Below the pieces are notes generated by a model. The model ran no database searches. It was given only the letters and a program-made list of their open reading frames with translations, and had not been told where the DNA came from. Below are positions 35,208-46,459 of a stretch of DNA of 64,000 nt, in pieces. The position numbers and the translations under genes were made by a program. The first letter of the stretch is position 1. Every line of letters begins with the position of its first letter. The stretch is from NCBI GenBank assembly GCA_949126835.1, contig CASBPS010000114.1, forward strand, positions 1 to 64,000, given 5' to 3'. The DNA is from Anisus vortex (lineage: Eukaryota > Mollusca > Gastropoda > Planorbidae).

Positions 35208-35279
35208 TGACCCTGACGTGATTTGAACACGCAACCTTCTGATCTGGAGTTAGACGCGCTACCGTTGCGCCACACAGTC
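35208..35279 (-). tRNA. tRNA-Trp (CCA)-like sequence, probably a pseudogene
   Basis: 72 nt on the minus strand with tRNA-Trp organisation: D-arm TGGCGCAACGGTAGCGC, anticodon loop CTCCAGA (anticodon CCA, plus coordinates 35,245-35,247) and T-arm GCGTGTTCAAATCACGT. The D and T arms pair well. The acceptor stem has one G-G mismatch and one G-U, and the anticodon stem has one A-C mismatch. No T-run terminator follows within about 20 nt. The mismatches suggest decay, but the whole cloverleaf is present, unlike the SINE heads elsewhere in the window. Confidence 0.7.
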
Positions 35280-35394
35280 TATTGAAAATTTAAAGTATAC
35301 ATACATCTAAAAACGTATTAGTGATTTAACTATTTGACTATAACCCTAAAAAAAAGATGCATGAGTAGACCATGGACATGTATACGATGCAATA

Positions 35395-35800
35395 ATCTTC
35401 TATACAGAAGGGGATAATAATAATAATTGTATAGCGCTGCCAACAAACATAGTGTAAGCTCAGATCGCTTTTAACATACAACTAAAAACACATACATTAC
35501 TCTAGGCTAGGAGACAAAGCTAACTGATGATATAAAACAAATATTTAAAAATCAAATAAATGTAGCATTAACTGACCCAACATATAAGTAAGACAGTAGG
35601 GGTCTAGAGCACGTTAAATGTTAACTAAGGTAAATCTTGAAATAATGAGTTTTTAAGTAATTTTTGAAAGTATCGATATAGCTTGTTTGCCTGAGTTGAA
35701 CGGGAAGTAGGTTCCACACTTTAGGACCGGATACTGAGAAGGAACTAAGGCCAACGGTCGTCAGAGAGAAACGGGGCTCTTAAACGGGGCTCTTCCAAAA
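35395..35800. repeat. Probable LINE-tail repeat with TAA run
   Basis: GATAATAATAATAATTGTATAGCGCTG resembles (reverse strand) the AGCGCT...ATT-run end seen at 4.5 kb. Further right is GAGTTGAACGGGAAGTAGGTTCCAC. The CGGGGCTCTT repeat near 35,773 is a small duplication. There is no open frame. Confidence 0.35.
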
Positions 35801-36357
35801 AAATAATGTAACATGCAATATAAAATTAATTATAAGGATTTGTCATTCGCTTTCAACGTTTAAAAATTATTTTTGTAATAAATTTAGCAGTATATCATTT
35901 AAATAATTTAAAAGTTTTCCCTTACAAAAACTATTGTAACTCAATTTGTTCACTGTACGTTGTTTAGGAATGTTTATATTTATATCTACAGGAGATCATA
36001 TTTTCTTCCTGTTTATACTAAGGGAGTGCACCTACTTCATTTATTAATTATGTAACCAAAAGTGGTCTTATTTCTCTCCCCTGTTTGTTTAAGCTTATAC
36101 CCAGAGAATGAGGAAGTCCGCTATAATATACTTAACACATATCCTCTATTTACAACATAGTCTTGTCATTCTAAACGTTTTAGAAAGACAACACTAAAAA
36201 ATAGGTTGGAGATATACAGTTTGTATTTGTCCTTATAGACATGAAGTAAATATTTTCAGAATATCTGATTACAGCAGTTTTTCTCAAAGAGATTCTTATT
36301 TGTCTCTATACCATTCACTGATATTAATATCAGAGTTTAGAAAAATTGCGACTTTTT

Positions 36358-37475
36358 AGAACAATTCATACGGAGTAAAGAGATATTTTTGAGATTTGCG
36401 ACACAGATATTTTTTCTGTACGTTTCATTTGCAGTAGTTAATCAATTATTTAATTATATGATGGTAAACTTAGTTTGCAAATAAAGGGAGTATAATGAAA
36501 ACTTCGTTTTTATGGTTTTCTTGTTACTCCCTTTATTTTAAGTTGCAATGTCTGCAATCGTCAATGGTGCAAAAATTGGCTTCGATTTTTCGACCACTTC
36601 CCGTGGTCCGATCGAGCTGAAATTTGGACAGCGAATTTGTGGCGCCTAACAATACATCCTATCAAATTTTCAGTTAAAACGACTTAATAATACTACACTT
36701 ATGACAATATTCATTTCTTAAAAGGAAAGTATAAGAAATATTTTGATTTCGCGTTAAAAATGCCTGTGAAACTTTTTATACTTTTTCGGCGCAAAGCTAG
36801 AAAAAAAAATTATGCGCTACGATTACTTTTAGAACAATTCATACGGAGTAAAGAGATATTTTTGAGATTTGCGACACAGATATTTTTTCTGTACGTTTCA
36901 TTTGCAGTAGTCAATCAATTATTTAATTACATGATGGTAAACTTAGTTTGCAAATAAAGGGAGTATAATGAAAACTTCGTTTTTATGGTTTTCTTGTTAC
37001 TCCCTTTATTTTAAGTTGCAATGTCTGCAATCGTCAATGGTGCAAAAATTGGCTTCGATTTTTCGACCACTTCCCGTGGTCCGATCGAGCTGAAATTTGG
37101 ACAGCAAATTTGTGGCGCCTAACAATACATCCTATCAAATTTTCAGTTAAAACGACTTAATAATACTACACTTATGACAATATTCATTTCTTAAAAGGAA
37201 AGTATAAGAAATATTTTGATTTTGCGTTAAAAATGCCTGTGAAACTTTTTATACTTTTTCGGCGCAAAGCTAGAATAAAAAATATGCGCTAAGATTATTT
37301 TTAGAACAATTCATACTGAGTATGGAGATATTTTTGAGATTTGCGACACAGATATTTTTTCTGTACGTTTCAATTGCAGTAGTCTATCAATTATTTAATT
37401 ACATGATGGTAAACTTAGTTTGCAAATAAAGGGAGTATAATAAAAACTTCGTTTTTATAATTTTCTTGTTTTGCT
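36358..37475 (+). repeat. 473-bp repeat in tandem (about 2.35 units)
   Basis: AGAACAATTCATAC recurs at 36,358, 36,831 and 37,303, a 472-473 bp period. Within each unit ACTCCCTTTATTTTAAGTTGC and TTTGCAAATAAAGGGAGT form inverted ends of about 13 bp (ACTCCCTTTATTT), separated between units by about 35 bp rich in AAAACTTCGTTTTTATGG. Related copies occur at 49.53-50.00 kb (-, single) and 58.57-59.53 kb (+, two units). It looks like a small non-autonomous element with inverted ends that also amplifies in tandem. It has no coding capacity. Confidence 0.8.
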
Positions 37476-37479
37476 ACTT

Positions 37480-38340
37480 ACTTTCTCACTATTGCTCACT
37501 TTTTGCTACATTTAGCCTACGTATTGATCACTTTGTCCAACAAATTACTACCTAATGCGAAGTTATTGTCAACTAATTGCTTCTTATTGCCTACCTATTG
37601 CCTACTTATTACCTACTTATCGCTACTTATTGTTAACTTAGAAAACTGTTTGTTTCACTCTGATACCATATTCGATTGCTGCTACCAAACGAGGAAGTAC
37701 ACTAGCCTGGGTTAGGGACCTTCACTCCCCATCGGGCGATTTGACCTAAACATCTTCTCCCCACCCCCTTACTTGCGTGACCCTGTAGACTCTGCAGTGA
37801 TGAAAAATATATAATTACATCATGTAATTTTAGACAGAGAGAGAAAGAGAGACAGAGAGAAAGAGAGAGACAAAGTTAATTAGGTAAACTATTCAGCCAA
37901 TACAACCAGAGAAGGAAGTTATGTTGTGAAAATTGAGATTGCAACGGCACATTTCTGTGATAGTTGTTTTGCTATATAAGTCTAATAATCATTGACCAAA
38001 AACTAAAGCACCGGCGCTGATCTTGAGCACCTAACAACTCTTGGGTACTGAAACATCAATCACTTGTCCTACTTAACCCAAAAAGGTAATCTGCTGTTAG
38101 CCTCTATGTATATATTTTATAATAGTTTTTAATTGGAATTATATAATAAATAATGTGATTTAATGACCGCTTTTGATGCAATAAAATAGTTTATCATATT
38201 CTAATTGTACACAAACAAAACAATAAAAACATGAAAATGTTAAATTAATTATAGTATATCAAATAAACTACACATTTACAAAAATTCCTAATTGTTTATT
38301 TTAAAGTATTTATTAATATTATTTACCTATTTTATTTTGT
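37480..38340. other. 5-prime flank of the plus-strand galectin gene
   Basis: No gene recognised. Contains a degenerate CTACTTATTG-type pattern near 37,540-37,640 and an AG-rich microsatellite at about 37,832-37,875. Confidence 0.4.
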
Positions 38341-38389
38341 AGCAACCTGTTTTCAATATTTTTTTCCTTAAACTCCACAGGCTGATAAC

Positions 38390-38754
38390 ATGACTTCCGT
38401 AAGTTAATCAAGAAAAAATATTGTGAATAATTATATATTTATTTGAAGTAATTACCTCTAAAACTGGTAAAACTAGTATTGAATTCAAAAGAAAAAGTGT
38501 GAGTCAACTTTATATAACTGTTATTTATTTCCATGGACATGAATTGTAGTATGTAATGGAGACATTATATTTGTAATGAACTGTTAGATGTTAGAGAATC
38601 GAAGTTGACCTTAGAAGACGTACTTTTCTTTTGTATGGCATGGTCGTTCCCACTGACATATATTTACACATACAGATGTGTGTGTTATGTATGTGTCGAC
38701 TTTCTCCTTTTTCATTTTTTTAAGCGATAGACACATACAAAGATAGACAAAGAC

Positions 38755-38805
<51 letters not shown>

Positions 38806-41800
38806 AAGATAGAGAGATAACAAATAAATGTGTTAATTCTTAATTCATAGAAAGATAAATGCAGAGCAAGAGGAGGAGAAAGAGAGAATAAGTAATAATG
38901 TGTCTGCGTGTGTGCGTGTGTAAGTATGTAAGGAGAGACATAGATAAAGAAATTGAACATGTAAATTTTGTTCAATTAATTATAATTTTTTTTCACATAG
39001 TTTGCTAAAGTTCCATTTTTTGAGCCTTTGGGGAATGCTCCCCTACAGCCAGGAAAATCTATTGTTATTGAAGGTTTCGTTCAAGTTTCTCCTAAAAGGC
39101 AAGTACTTTAAAATTAATTTTAAGCTTTGATATATTTAGCATGTTAGTACTTATCATACAGGCATGGTATTTCATTCTTACAATTATAACCTCGCCAACT
39201 CTCTACATAGAGCACATTTCAGGAATTGAATATGTAATAGGACATTTTCGTAACTACTTTCTAAGCATATCATTTATTCAGCTATTTTAACTAGTAAAGG
39301 AAAGGAAATGAGCTTGTTATTAATCACCTATGAAAAAGCCGCATTATGTTTTCAACCGTGGGAGGCATTCTGAACTGTGGTAAAAGAAAATATTTTTTAT
39401 CTTTACTGCATTGAGCAGATATTTGAATTGTTACAGGACACCTGTAATGCTTTCTGACGTGACGTTATATCTTAAAGGTGACAAGACACATTGTTATGCT
39501 TTCTGACGTGACCTTACATCTGAATTGTGACAAGACACATTGTTATGCTTTCTGACGTGACCTTGCATCTGAAATGTGACAAGACACATTGTTATGCTTT
39601 CTGACGTGACCTTGCATCTGAAATGTGACAAGACATCATGTTATGCTTTATGACGTGACCAGAAATTTGAATTGTGATAAGATATGTTTTTTTACTTGAA
39701 CACACGTATGAATTATGACGATAACTTGTTTTCAATTATTCTGAATGACGAACTATCTGTAATGAATTCAAATCTCCATTTGTTGGGATAAATTAATAAA
39801 TAAATATATAAAACTATCTTATCTTATCTTAAACCTTGTTTTTGCTTGCTGTTGTGTTAAAGGGTAAGTCCTGCCTGAAAATCAAATACGTAAATTATAT
39901 ATTTTCTGAAAGCTTATTTAAAAATAAGATTTATCAAATATTTTATTTATTTTTATTCTTTTGAAAAATGTGTTTAATTAACTAATAAATCGTGTAATTA
40001 TTGATTGACCTAAAAAACGACCATGCAGTGACTTCCCTTCCTTGTGACGTCACAAGTGTCAGACAGGGTGAAGTCTTATATTATAGCCTACTATTTGATT
40101 GCCGTAAACATTTTGTGCGAGAGGATTTTGTAAACATTCTTGCAGTCGAGAAGGGCTTTCAAAAGAAGAAATCTTGAATGCCTAAAGCATTCCGTCCATT
40201 CACAAGGATATCTGTTCTTTAAAAAGCAAAGTTAGGTGGCAAAACAATTACAATGCAGGCCTAAATCTAAGACTGATTCGGAAGCACCCTCAAACAAGAC
40301 AGACGATCGGAGAAAAAAAAATGCATAGGCCTACTCATAAGAGATTTGAAAAATGAATTATTATCAAAGGTAAATTTTTTAAAAATTCATAAGACTTATT
40401 ACTCTACTCTTTGGCTAAGCAACTACATTTAAAAAAAAGTTAATAGACTTTTGACTTAGGCCTATACCTGCCTATGACCTATGTAAATGTTATGGCCTAG
40501 TCTATAACTATAGACTCACTATATTATAGCGTCTATAGAGTAGGCTATAGTAGGCCTATAGTATAATTATAGGCTTATAGGTATAGACTACTATAGATCT
40601 AACTACTACTATAAGTCTAAGTACTTTAAGTGGCTTTAGGCCTAGCCTATATTATAGATTATAGCCTATTAACCTATTATATAGTCATGCAGTAGCCTAT
40701 ATTAGACTACAGTCACAGACACAGACAATAAATGTAAAGGGCTTTATTAAAGGACCTATTAGTTTGCAAAATCTATAGGCCTAAAGTTTACTTGTAATAA
40801 ACTGTATCATAGCTAAAAACCCATGTTGTAGGCATAGTAGGCTCATATAAATAATGCAAAGGCCTATTTAATCTATAGGCTAAAAGCCTAATGCCTAATG
40901 GTAAATACTAAAATTCTGAGTAGAGCCTATGCTTTCTTTAAAGGTCTACTATATATCCATTACATGCCATATATTGTTAGCTATACTTTGCTATAATTTG
41001 CTTAAGATGTTATATTAGTGTAATTGTTGTAAATAACAATATATAAAAAAATTATGTGGTTGTAAAAATGTAAAATATACTAGGTGATAGTAAAATTTGT
41101 AATCATTTTATAATCAGGAAATATAATCCACGAATAGAGAATCTCTTTCAATGGACCCAATGCCACTGAGTGAAGCTTTGACTTGTGAGAACCAACAATT
41201 GCGAAGCCATAATTTATGTCTGTAGATCTTCAGATCTTATGTGGATCACAGTTCCAAAGAGGACAAGATGATACAGACAAATCTCATTGTAGGCCTACAT
41301 ATATTAAATTAAAACCTATCTAACAACAATCTTTTTAAGGAGCACAAACTGGGATTAAAACATGCAAATCTGTAGAAGTTCAGACCTGTGAGCCATAGCC
41401 GAGGCAAGTCTTCGAATCAGTGACCTACACCAATAACTAAGTTCCAGATGAAGGTGAATATGAAGACGATGAATCTGATGTTAGCGAAAGGTATCTTATA
41501 AGATAGACATTTTAAATTAGTTTACTAATTAGTCTTATTAAATATCTGCAATATTTGTCATATTTAATAAATATTGCTAAACTTTGCTTTAATTTTAATC
41601 CTATTTAAGAACAAATATTTCATACTCTGGTATTAGAAGTCTTGAAACATTTTGTTCAACATTGATATAATAATTCCTTTAAATAACTTTTTTTATCAGT
41701 GAAAACTAGGGCTGTGGAGTCAAAGAGTCGGAAGAAATTTAAAGTACCTGGAGTCGGAGTTGGAAGTACAAAAAGTTGAAATTTTTCTTGGGGGAGCTAC

Positions 41801-44800
41801 CATATCCTACCAAGGGCGTCCCCAGGTGGCGAATAAGGAAATGGTCTTTATATATAGAATATAGAGGTCAGTTGTGAATACTAAATAAGCTGCCGTGGAC
41901 CAACTGGTTTGCTGCCATGGAGGGTAGGTGGGATATCCTGTGTTAAGAATACTCTTTTAAAAGTGCCTAATGCTCTTAAATCCAAGGAAATGACTGCAAA
42001 AAAGTGAACAGAGGATGATCGACTGTTTTCCAAATGCACTACCTATTAATAATCAATCATGTTATTTTGTTTATACTGTGTTCATAAATGTATATAATAC
42101 ATGGGCATATTTGTTTAAATTAGCAACTATATTGAAAGCAATAAAGACATTTCATTCAAATTTAATCCTTTTATTTTATAACTGTTCAAAGAAATATACT
42201 AATACTTTAGAACTAAGCCTGTACAGCTTATTCTTTATCAATATCGGCCCATTTGAAACCAGTTAGTCTGCCTTCTGGATAGGCCAACATTATTTTGTTT
42301 AAAGCACAAGCAGGCAGCGGTGTGTGAATTTCATGACCAAGTATGCCAAAACACCAATAAACTGAGTTCCTGTAACTGTAAGCTGTGTATCACATTGTCC
42401 TGAAAAAAAAAGAATAATTACTGTTTAGGTTTTAGTCAATACTTTTCATAATTCAGCTGTTTTTTTTAACATATATCACTATTTGATGTATTTTTATATA
42501 AATCACATATAGGCCTACAACTATATTTTTTAAAACCCTAGCTTCTTCGGTATATCAAATATTTTTATAGTATAGAGCAATTGATTCAATAAAAGGTTGA
42601 AATGCAAAAAGTGTTTTTTTGTTTTGTTTCAAGCTTGAGCTTATATAGCCTAACTATAAATTGGGCTAATTTTCATTATTTTATCTAAAAACTGTTGCCA
42701 ATGTAATCTTTTAATAATCAAGATCAAATAAAATTAATCCTAAGTAGCTTTAAACATTGAACAGATAGGTAATAATCACTGGTGGTAAAGATAAGAGGAT
42801 TGATCACACCCTAAGAAGAGGACCAGGAAACAGCTAGCCCCTATTATGCCTGTTACGGCCGGTATTCCTATGTCAATAGTCAATAGTCTACCTTTACCTA
42901 TATGTAGCTTTTTTTACAAGTATAATTATTAGTCCGTCACAATTCATAATAACTACTTAGTAGCGTAATCATTCTAAACTAAATCGCACAAGTAAGCCTC
43001 CTATAGTCTATAGCCTATAGTATACTGGGTAGTCATACAGTCACAGTCATAGTAATTAATATAGTAGGCAATAGCTAGCATATACTATTCATATAGCTTA
43101 AAAGTTCCGGTAGTAAAAGTGAATTTAAAAGTCTTTTTATGTAGACTAGTGTGAAGATTACCTACATAGGCCTATCTTTAACGTAAGTCAGAAACTAAAA
43201 AATTGATAAAGTCAAACCCTAAGGCTATGATGCTAAGGCTAAGCCTACTAAAGTGTCGAGAAACTGCATAGTCTATGGCATAGACTGCATAGACCTAACC
43301 TAGGACTGTAGGAGGCTAATCAAGTAGGCCAACTTACCATTTGATATGATATTTCCGATGCGTGATCCATTTTTCTCGATTGATTGATATATGCTGAATT
43401 CAGCGTTAAAATTCCTTTCGTCCTCGTTGTCTGATAGATTTTTTTTAATTGTTCAAACATGTAATAGCCTACATGTATGGTTCTACGTCGCGTGAAGCCA
43501 TAGTCGATTGATTGTAAACAAAAATCTTGGAAACTTGTGACGTCACTACCTGTTCGTGAGTTTCCGGCCCGTGGTCGACAGTTTCCGTAATTGGCAATGT
43601 AATTTAATTAAATTAACACATTTATCGTCCACTCTCAAAAGAAAGACTTGTATATTTTAAAATGATATTTCAAAGGCTTTAATATGGAATTAAGTTACTA
43701 TTTAGGCAGGACTTACCCTTTAACTGAGATCTGCGTCGTGACAAAGCTGAACATTTATAACATATAGTATGTAGTATAGTAGGTTCCAATTATATAATAT
43801 CTGTAAATTATAACCATATTTTTCTATTTTCCTACCAGTTTCCAGGTGGAACTCTTCTGTGGGAAAGATAAAGACCAGAGTGACATAGCGGCCATGTTTG
43901 AATTCATTATTAAAAATGGCACTGAGGAGAATGTGACGATCTGTAAAAGTAGGGACAAAGGGGAATGGGTTGAACCGATAATACTCATGGAACGATTTCC
44001 TTTCTCTTCTGGTAAGACCTTTGTACTGAAGATATGTGACCTGGAAGAGAAACTTAGAGTAAGTAGAACACAATCATGGCCGTCAGTTAATATATACATT
44101 AAATAGTGAAATATAGTAAGTATAACACATTAATGGCCCTCAGTTAAAATATACATTAAAAAGTCAAATAGTGTAAGTAGAACACACTGATGGCCGTCAG
44201 TTAAAAGATACATTAAAGACCAAGTGAAGAGCTTTTTATCAAAATTGAGTTAACATTTGATTTTGATAGTAAATAGTGTATTCAGTATCTGAATGTTAAA
44301 AAAAAACATTTATACAAAATATCAAAGATACATTTTAAGTAATTAGTTCAATATGTGCACTTAAATGTGTGTGTTTTTCGGAAGATTAGTCCAAATCTCG
44401 TAGCCATTTGAGATGTTTTTATTTCCGGCAATATAGGAAAGTGACGTAACATAAAGGATTCCGACTAGGAAAAATTAATATTGTCACGTGTTTTGATTCT
44501 ATTGCCACATGTTTTGAATCTTTTCCCGGTTCTTATTTTTAACAAAATGGTTAAATATAAATTTTTAGCGTCTATTTTTATTTATTTATTTCCCTTGTGA
44601 TACGTCACTGCCGTATGAGGCTATTCCAAATCTCGTTCCTTTGAGAAAAACCTCTTCACTTGGTCTTTAAATAGTGAAATAGCGTACCTATTTTTTTTCA
44701 AAGTAACCCGAGAAAATGATACATGTAAATGGTGACATTTTGGAAAATGTTTTCAATCTTTTTCTTTTTTATTGTTTAATAAACTATTGTGAAAAGAGTT

Positions 44801-46451
44801 TAATCTTACGAATTACTAACTAGTCTACATTACAAAGTTTATATATAATTAAATCCAACGAAATATAGAGTTAACTCCAAAGAAATAATGATTCACAATT
44901 ACTTAATCCCCAGACACTTAATCCCCGAGTCACTTAATCCCCAGACACTTTATCCCCAGACATTTAAACTTAAAAATGCAATTTTGGGTATAGAATTATG
45001 AAATCATATCGAAATATAAATCATAACAAACACATAAAAGCTAATAGTTCGATATTCAATTTTGTATTTTGTTATTAAGAGTTTGTGAGGTGAGTGATTT
45101 TTAAATCAGTGTAACAGAAAAGCTAAAGATCGGAGATAGAGAAGACGATCCATTGACTCGTAGCGCTGCACAATGTTGTCGATTCTCATGGCTAATGCAG
45201 CATACTTTTATATTGGACGCTGCTCTGTGCCGGTGCATGACTGCAGTATTGATGCCTTGTGCAGTTGACAATCCTTACGTAGACCATCAATAAATTTCCA
45301 CATTGTTGGATGATGACACGAGATGAGAGATTGGAAGGCGTGATGCCAACCCTCTACAGTGTTGTTTGTTCGTGAACAACGCTGTTTACGTACATGTATT
45401 TATTCCACATTTATGGGGGAAACAGTGCCGAAGCATAGCGATTTCTTCTACCTCGCTGTCAATTTATCCGTGGTGTTTTTTTATCATCAAAGCGAGCCTA
45501 GCGCACGTTCGTATCAAACATAGGTAGAGCCGACCACGATTTACAACCGGTGGCCAAGTTAAATAAACATTGTCGAGCAATCTAGCCAGGGGCAATACTG
45601 AGAGAAACGACGACGCAACTGTATCCCCTTGACCTTTTTTTTATATATCTTCAAACGTAGAAATCATCAATTGGAATATCACAGACTAATTCTGTTAATT
45701 ATTATAATAGATCGTCTCAGAAGATTGCCCTTAAGTCTACCATAAGACAACTGCTAACATTGACATCCATGCACAACATATTGGTTTAGAAAGAAATAAG
45801 TGTCTGGGGATTAAGTGACTCTTAAGTGTCGAGGATTAAGTGTCGGGAATTAAGTGTCGAGGATTAAGTATCGGGGATTAAGTGACGAGAATAGAGTGTC
45901 GGGGATTGAGTGTCGAGGATTAAGTGTCGGGGATTAAGAGTCGAGGATTAGTGTCTGTGGATTAAGTGACCTGTCACCTAAATAATATCTAGTAAGCATT
46001 AAAACGTTTATATAGAGTTGAATCCAACGAATTACTAATTAGTTAACATTAAACAGCTTATAATATAAATTTTTTAATGTTAACTAGCTAGTAAATTACA
46101 TTGTATAAAAAATATATTATACTGTAATAACATTATCTACTTAGCTGTATAATTTGTATCGCGGGCGACGTTCAGATAAGTGGAATAGCTGATGGCTATT
46201 GCCCTTCAGTAGTTTTTAAATCCCAACTAAAATTAATATTCGTTGAATATACTTTAAAATACTTTAATTTGGGACGATTATATTTATAAGTGAGTGCTTT
46301 AATGTTTTAATTTTGTTTTCTATCTTCATGATTTCAGGTTTACGTAGGTGCCAAGATGTACTTTGACTTTCCAAGACGTACAGATCTAAGACGTATCAGC
46401 CATATTTACATTGATGGAAACATAGAGTTGACCTCTGTCAAATTCCAGTGA
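38390..46451 (+). CDS. Galectin-like single-domain protein, four exons
   Basis: Coding exons are 38,390-38,398 (ATG plus two codons), 39,001-39,098, 43,839-44,058 and 46,338-46,451 (TGA), giving 146 residues. Intron phases 0, 2, 0 match the minus-strand paralogue. Intron 2 has a GC donor (AAAAG-GCAAGT). The protein shows the galectin fold: LQPGKSIVIEGFV, FQVELFCGKDK, SDIAAMFEF, WVEPI, RFPFSSGKTFVLKI, RVYVGAKMYFDFPRR and HIYIDGNIELTSVKF. Of the classical sugar-contacting residues only the Trp seems kept; the H-N-R positions are M, E, I. There is no signal peptide. ATTAAA at 46,648-46,653 could serve polyadenylation. Intron 2 carries a 3.86-kb TTAA-flanked transposon and a 49-bp repeat; intron 3 carries a MULE. 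An AG just before GCTGATAACATG suggests an upstream noncoding exon. Confidence 0.85.
38755..38818 (+). repeat. (AG)n microsatellite
   Basis: An AG-rich run with occasional AAAG interruptions, in intron 1 of the plus-strand galectin gene. Confidence 0.95.
39430..39690 (+). repeat. 49-bp tandem repeat, about five copies
   Basis: Units of 49 bp with core CATTGTTATGCTTTCTGACG, the last diverged. The array lies in intron 2 of the plus-strand galectin gene. Confidence 0.9.
40440..40960. repeat. Palindrome-rich TAGGCCTA/CTATAG region
   Basis: A 500-bp stretch dense in overlapping TAGGCCTA, CCTATAG and CTATAGG palindromes without a fixed period. It lies inside the TTAA-flanked transposon. No coding frame. 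Confidence 0.75.
42228..42389 (-). pseudogene. P2X7 C-terminal (ballast/zinc-cysteine) domain-like exon
   Basis: A 53-residue minus-strand frame ending in TAA: AYSYRNSVYWCFGILG, then PLPACALNKIMLAYPEG and LTGFKWAD. This follows the end of the P2X7 receptor cytosolic domain (AYR...W.FG...LPSC...I...FP..G.Y.GFK), including the spacing of the conserved YR, W, P-C, P and GFK positions. Codons just upstream contain a TGA, and several AG acceptors lie there, so the exon start is uncertain. An acidic frame at 43,446-43,338 ending RIGN plus GTAAGT could be an earlier exon of the same unit. The upstream cysteine-rich block was not found, so the copy is probably broken. It lies wholly between the inverted ends of the TTAA-flanked transposon. 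Confidence 0.6.
44900..45973 (-). mobile_element. MULE (Mutator-like) transposon with tandemly built inverted ends
   Basis: The left arm (44,901-44,965) has about four CACTTAATCCCC units; the right arm (45,800-45,970) has about a dozen inverted GGGGATTAAGTGTC units of roughly 14 bp. Between them a minus-strand frame (45,372-45,121) encodes a MULE transposase end. The target duplication is not clear. It lies in intron 3 of the plus-strand galectin gene, in the opposite orientation to the gene. Confidence 0.75.
45121..45372 (-). pseudogene. MULE transposase C-terminal fragment
   Basis: 84 codons: RTNNTVEGWHHAFQSLIS, then HPTMWKFIDGLRKD, an in-frame TAA, then IDNIVQRYES and LLYLRSLA. The R-T-N-N-x-V-E-G-W-H block followed by HP-x-W-K-F-I is diagnostic of MULE transposases of the animal type. 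The DDE core is not present upstream in readable form, and the stop marks decay. Confidence 0.8.
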
Positions 46452-46459
46452 AGCTCTTG

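Larger units (their letters stand above)
39861..43719. mobile_element. Kolobok-like DNA transposon, TTAA target duplication, 3,859 bp
   Basis: Begins AGGGTAAGTCCTGCCT and ends with its exact reverse complement (16-bp identical inverted ends), flanked by TTAA at 39,857-39,860 and 43,720-43,723. TTAA duplication with AGG-type ends suits the Kolobok superfamily; piggyBac ends differ (CC-). Both arms also share GTGACGTCACAAGT about 190 bp in. I found no intact transposase. On the minus strand it carries an exon resembling the P2X7 C-terminal domain (42,228-42,389) and an acidic exon-like frame with a GTAAGT donor (43,446-43,338). The whole element sits in galectin intron 2. A region of TAGGCCTA palindromes (40,440-40,960) and a GGGCTGTGGAGTC repeat (about 41,705-41,900) lie inside. 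Confidence 0.8.

Noticed and set aside
38611..38975. Minus-strand frames with long SLSLS runs
   Set aside because: Translation of the AG microsatellite.
40139..40330. Basic plus-strand frame (SRRAFKRRNLECLKH) that might be a transposase N-terminus
   Set aside because: Short, with stops, and no recognisable THAP or DDE motif; not enough to call a transposase.
42015..42266. 83-codon plus-strand frame
   Set aside because: Overlaps, on the other strand, the P2X7-tail-like exon and has no features of its own.
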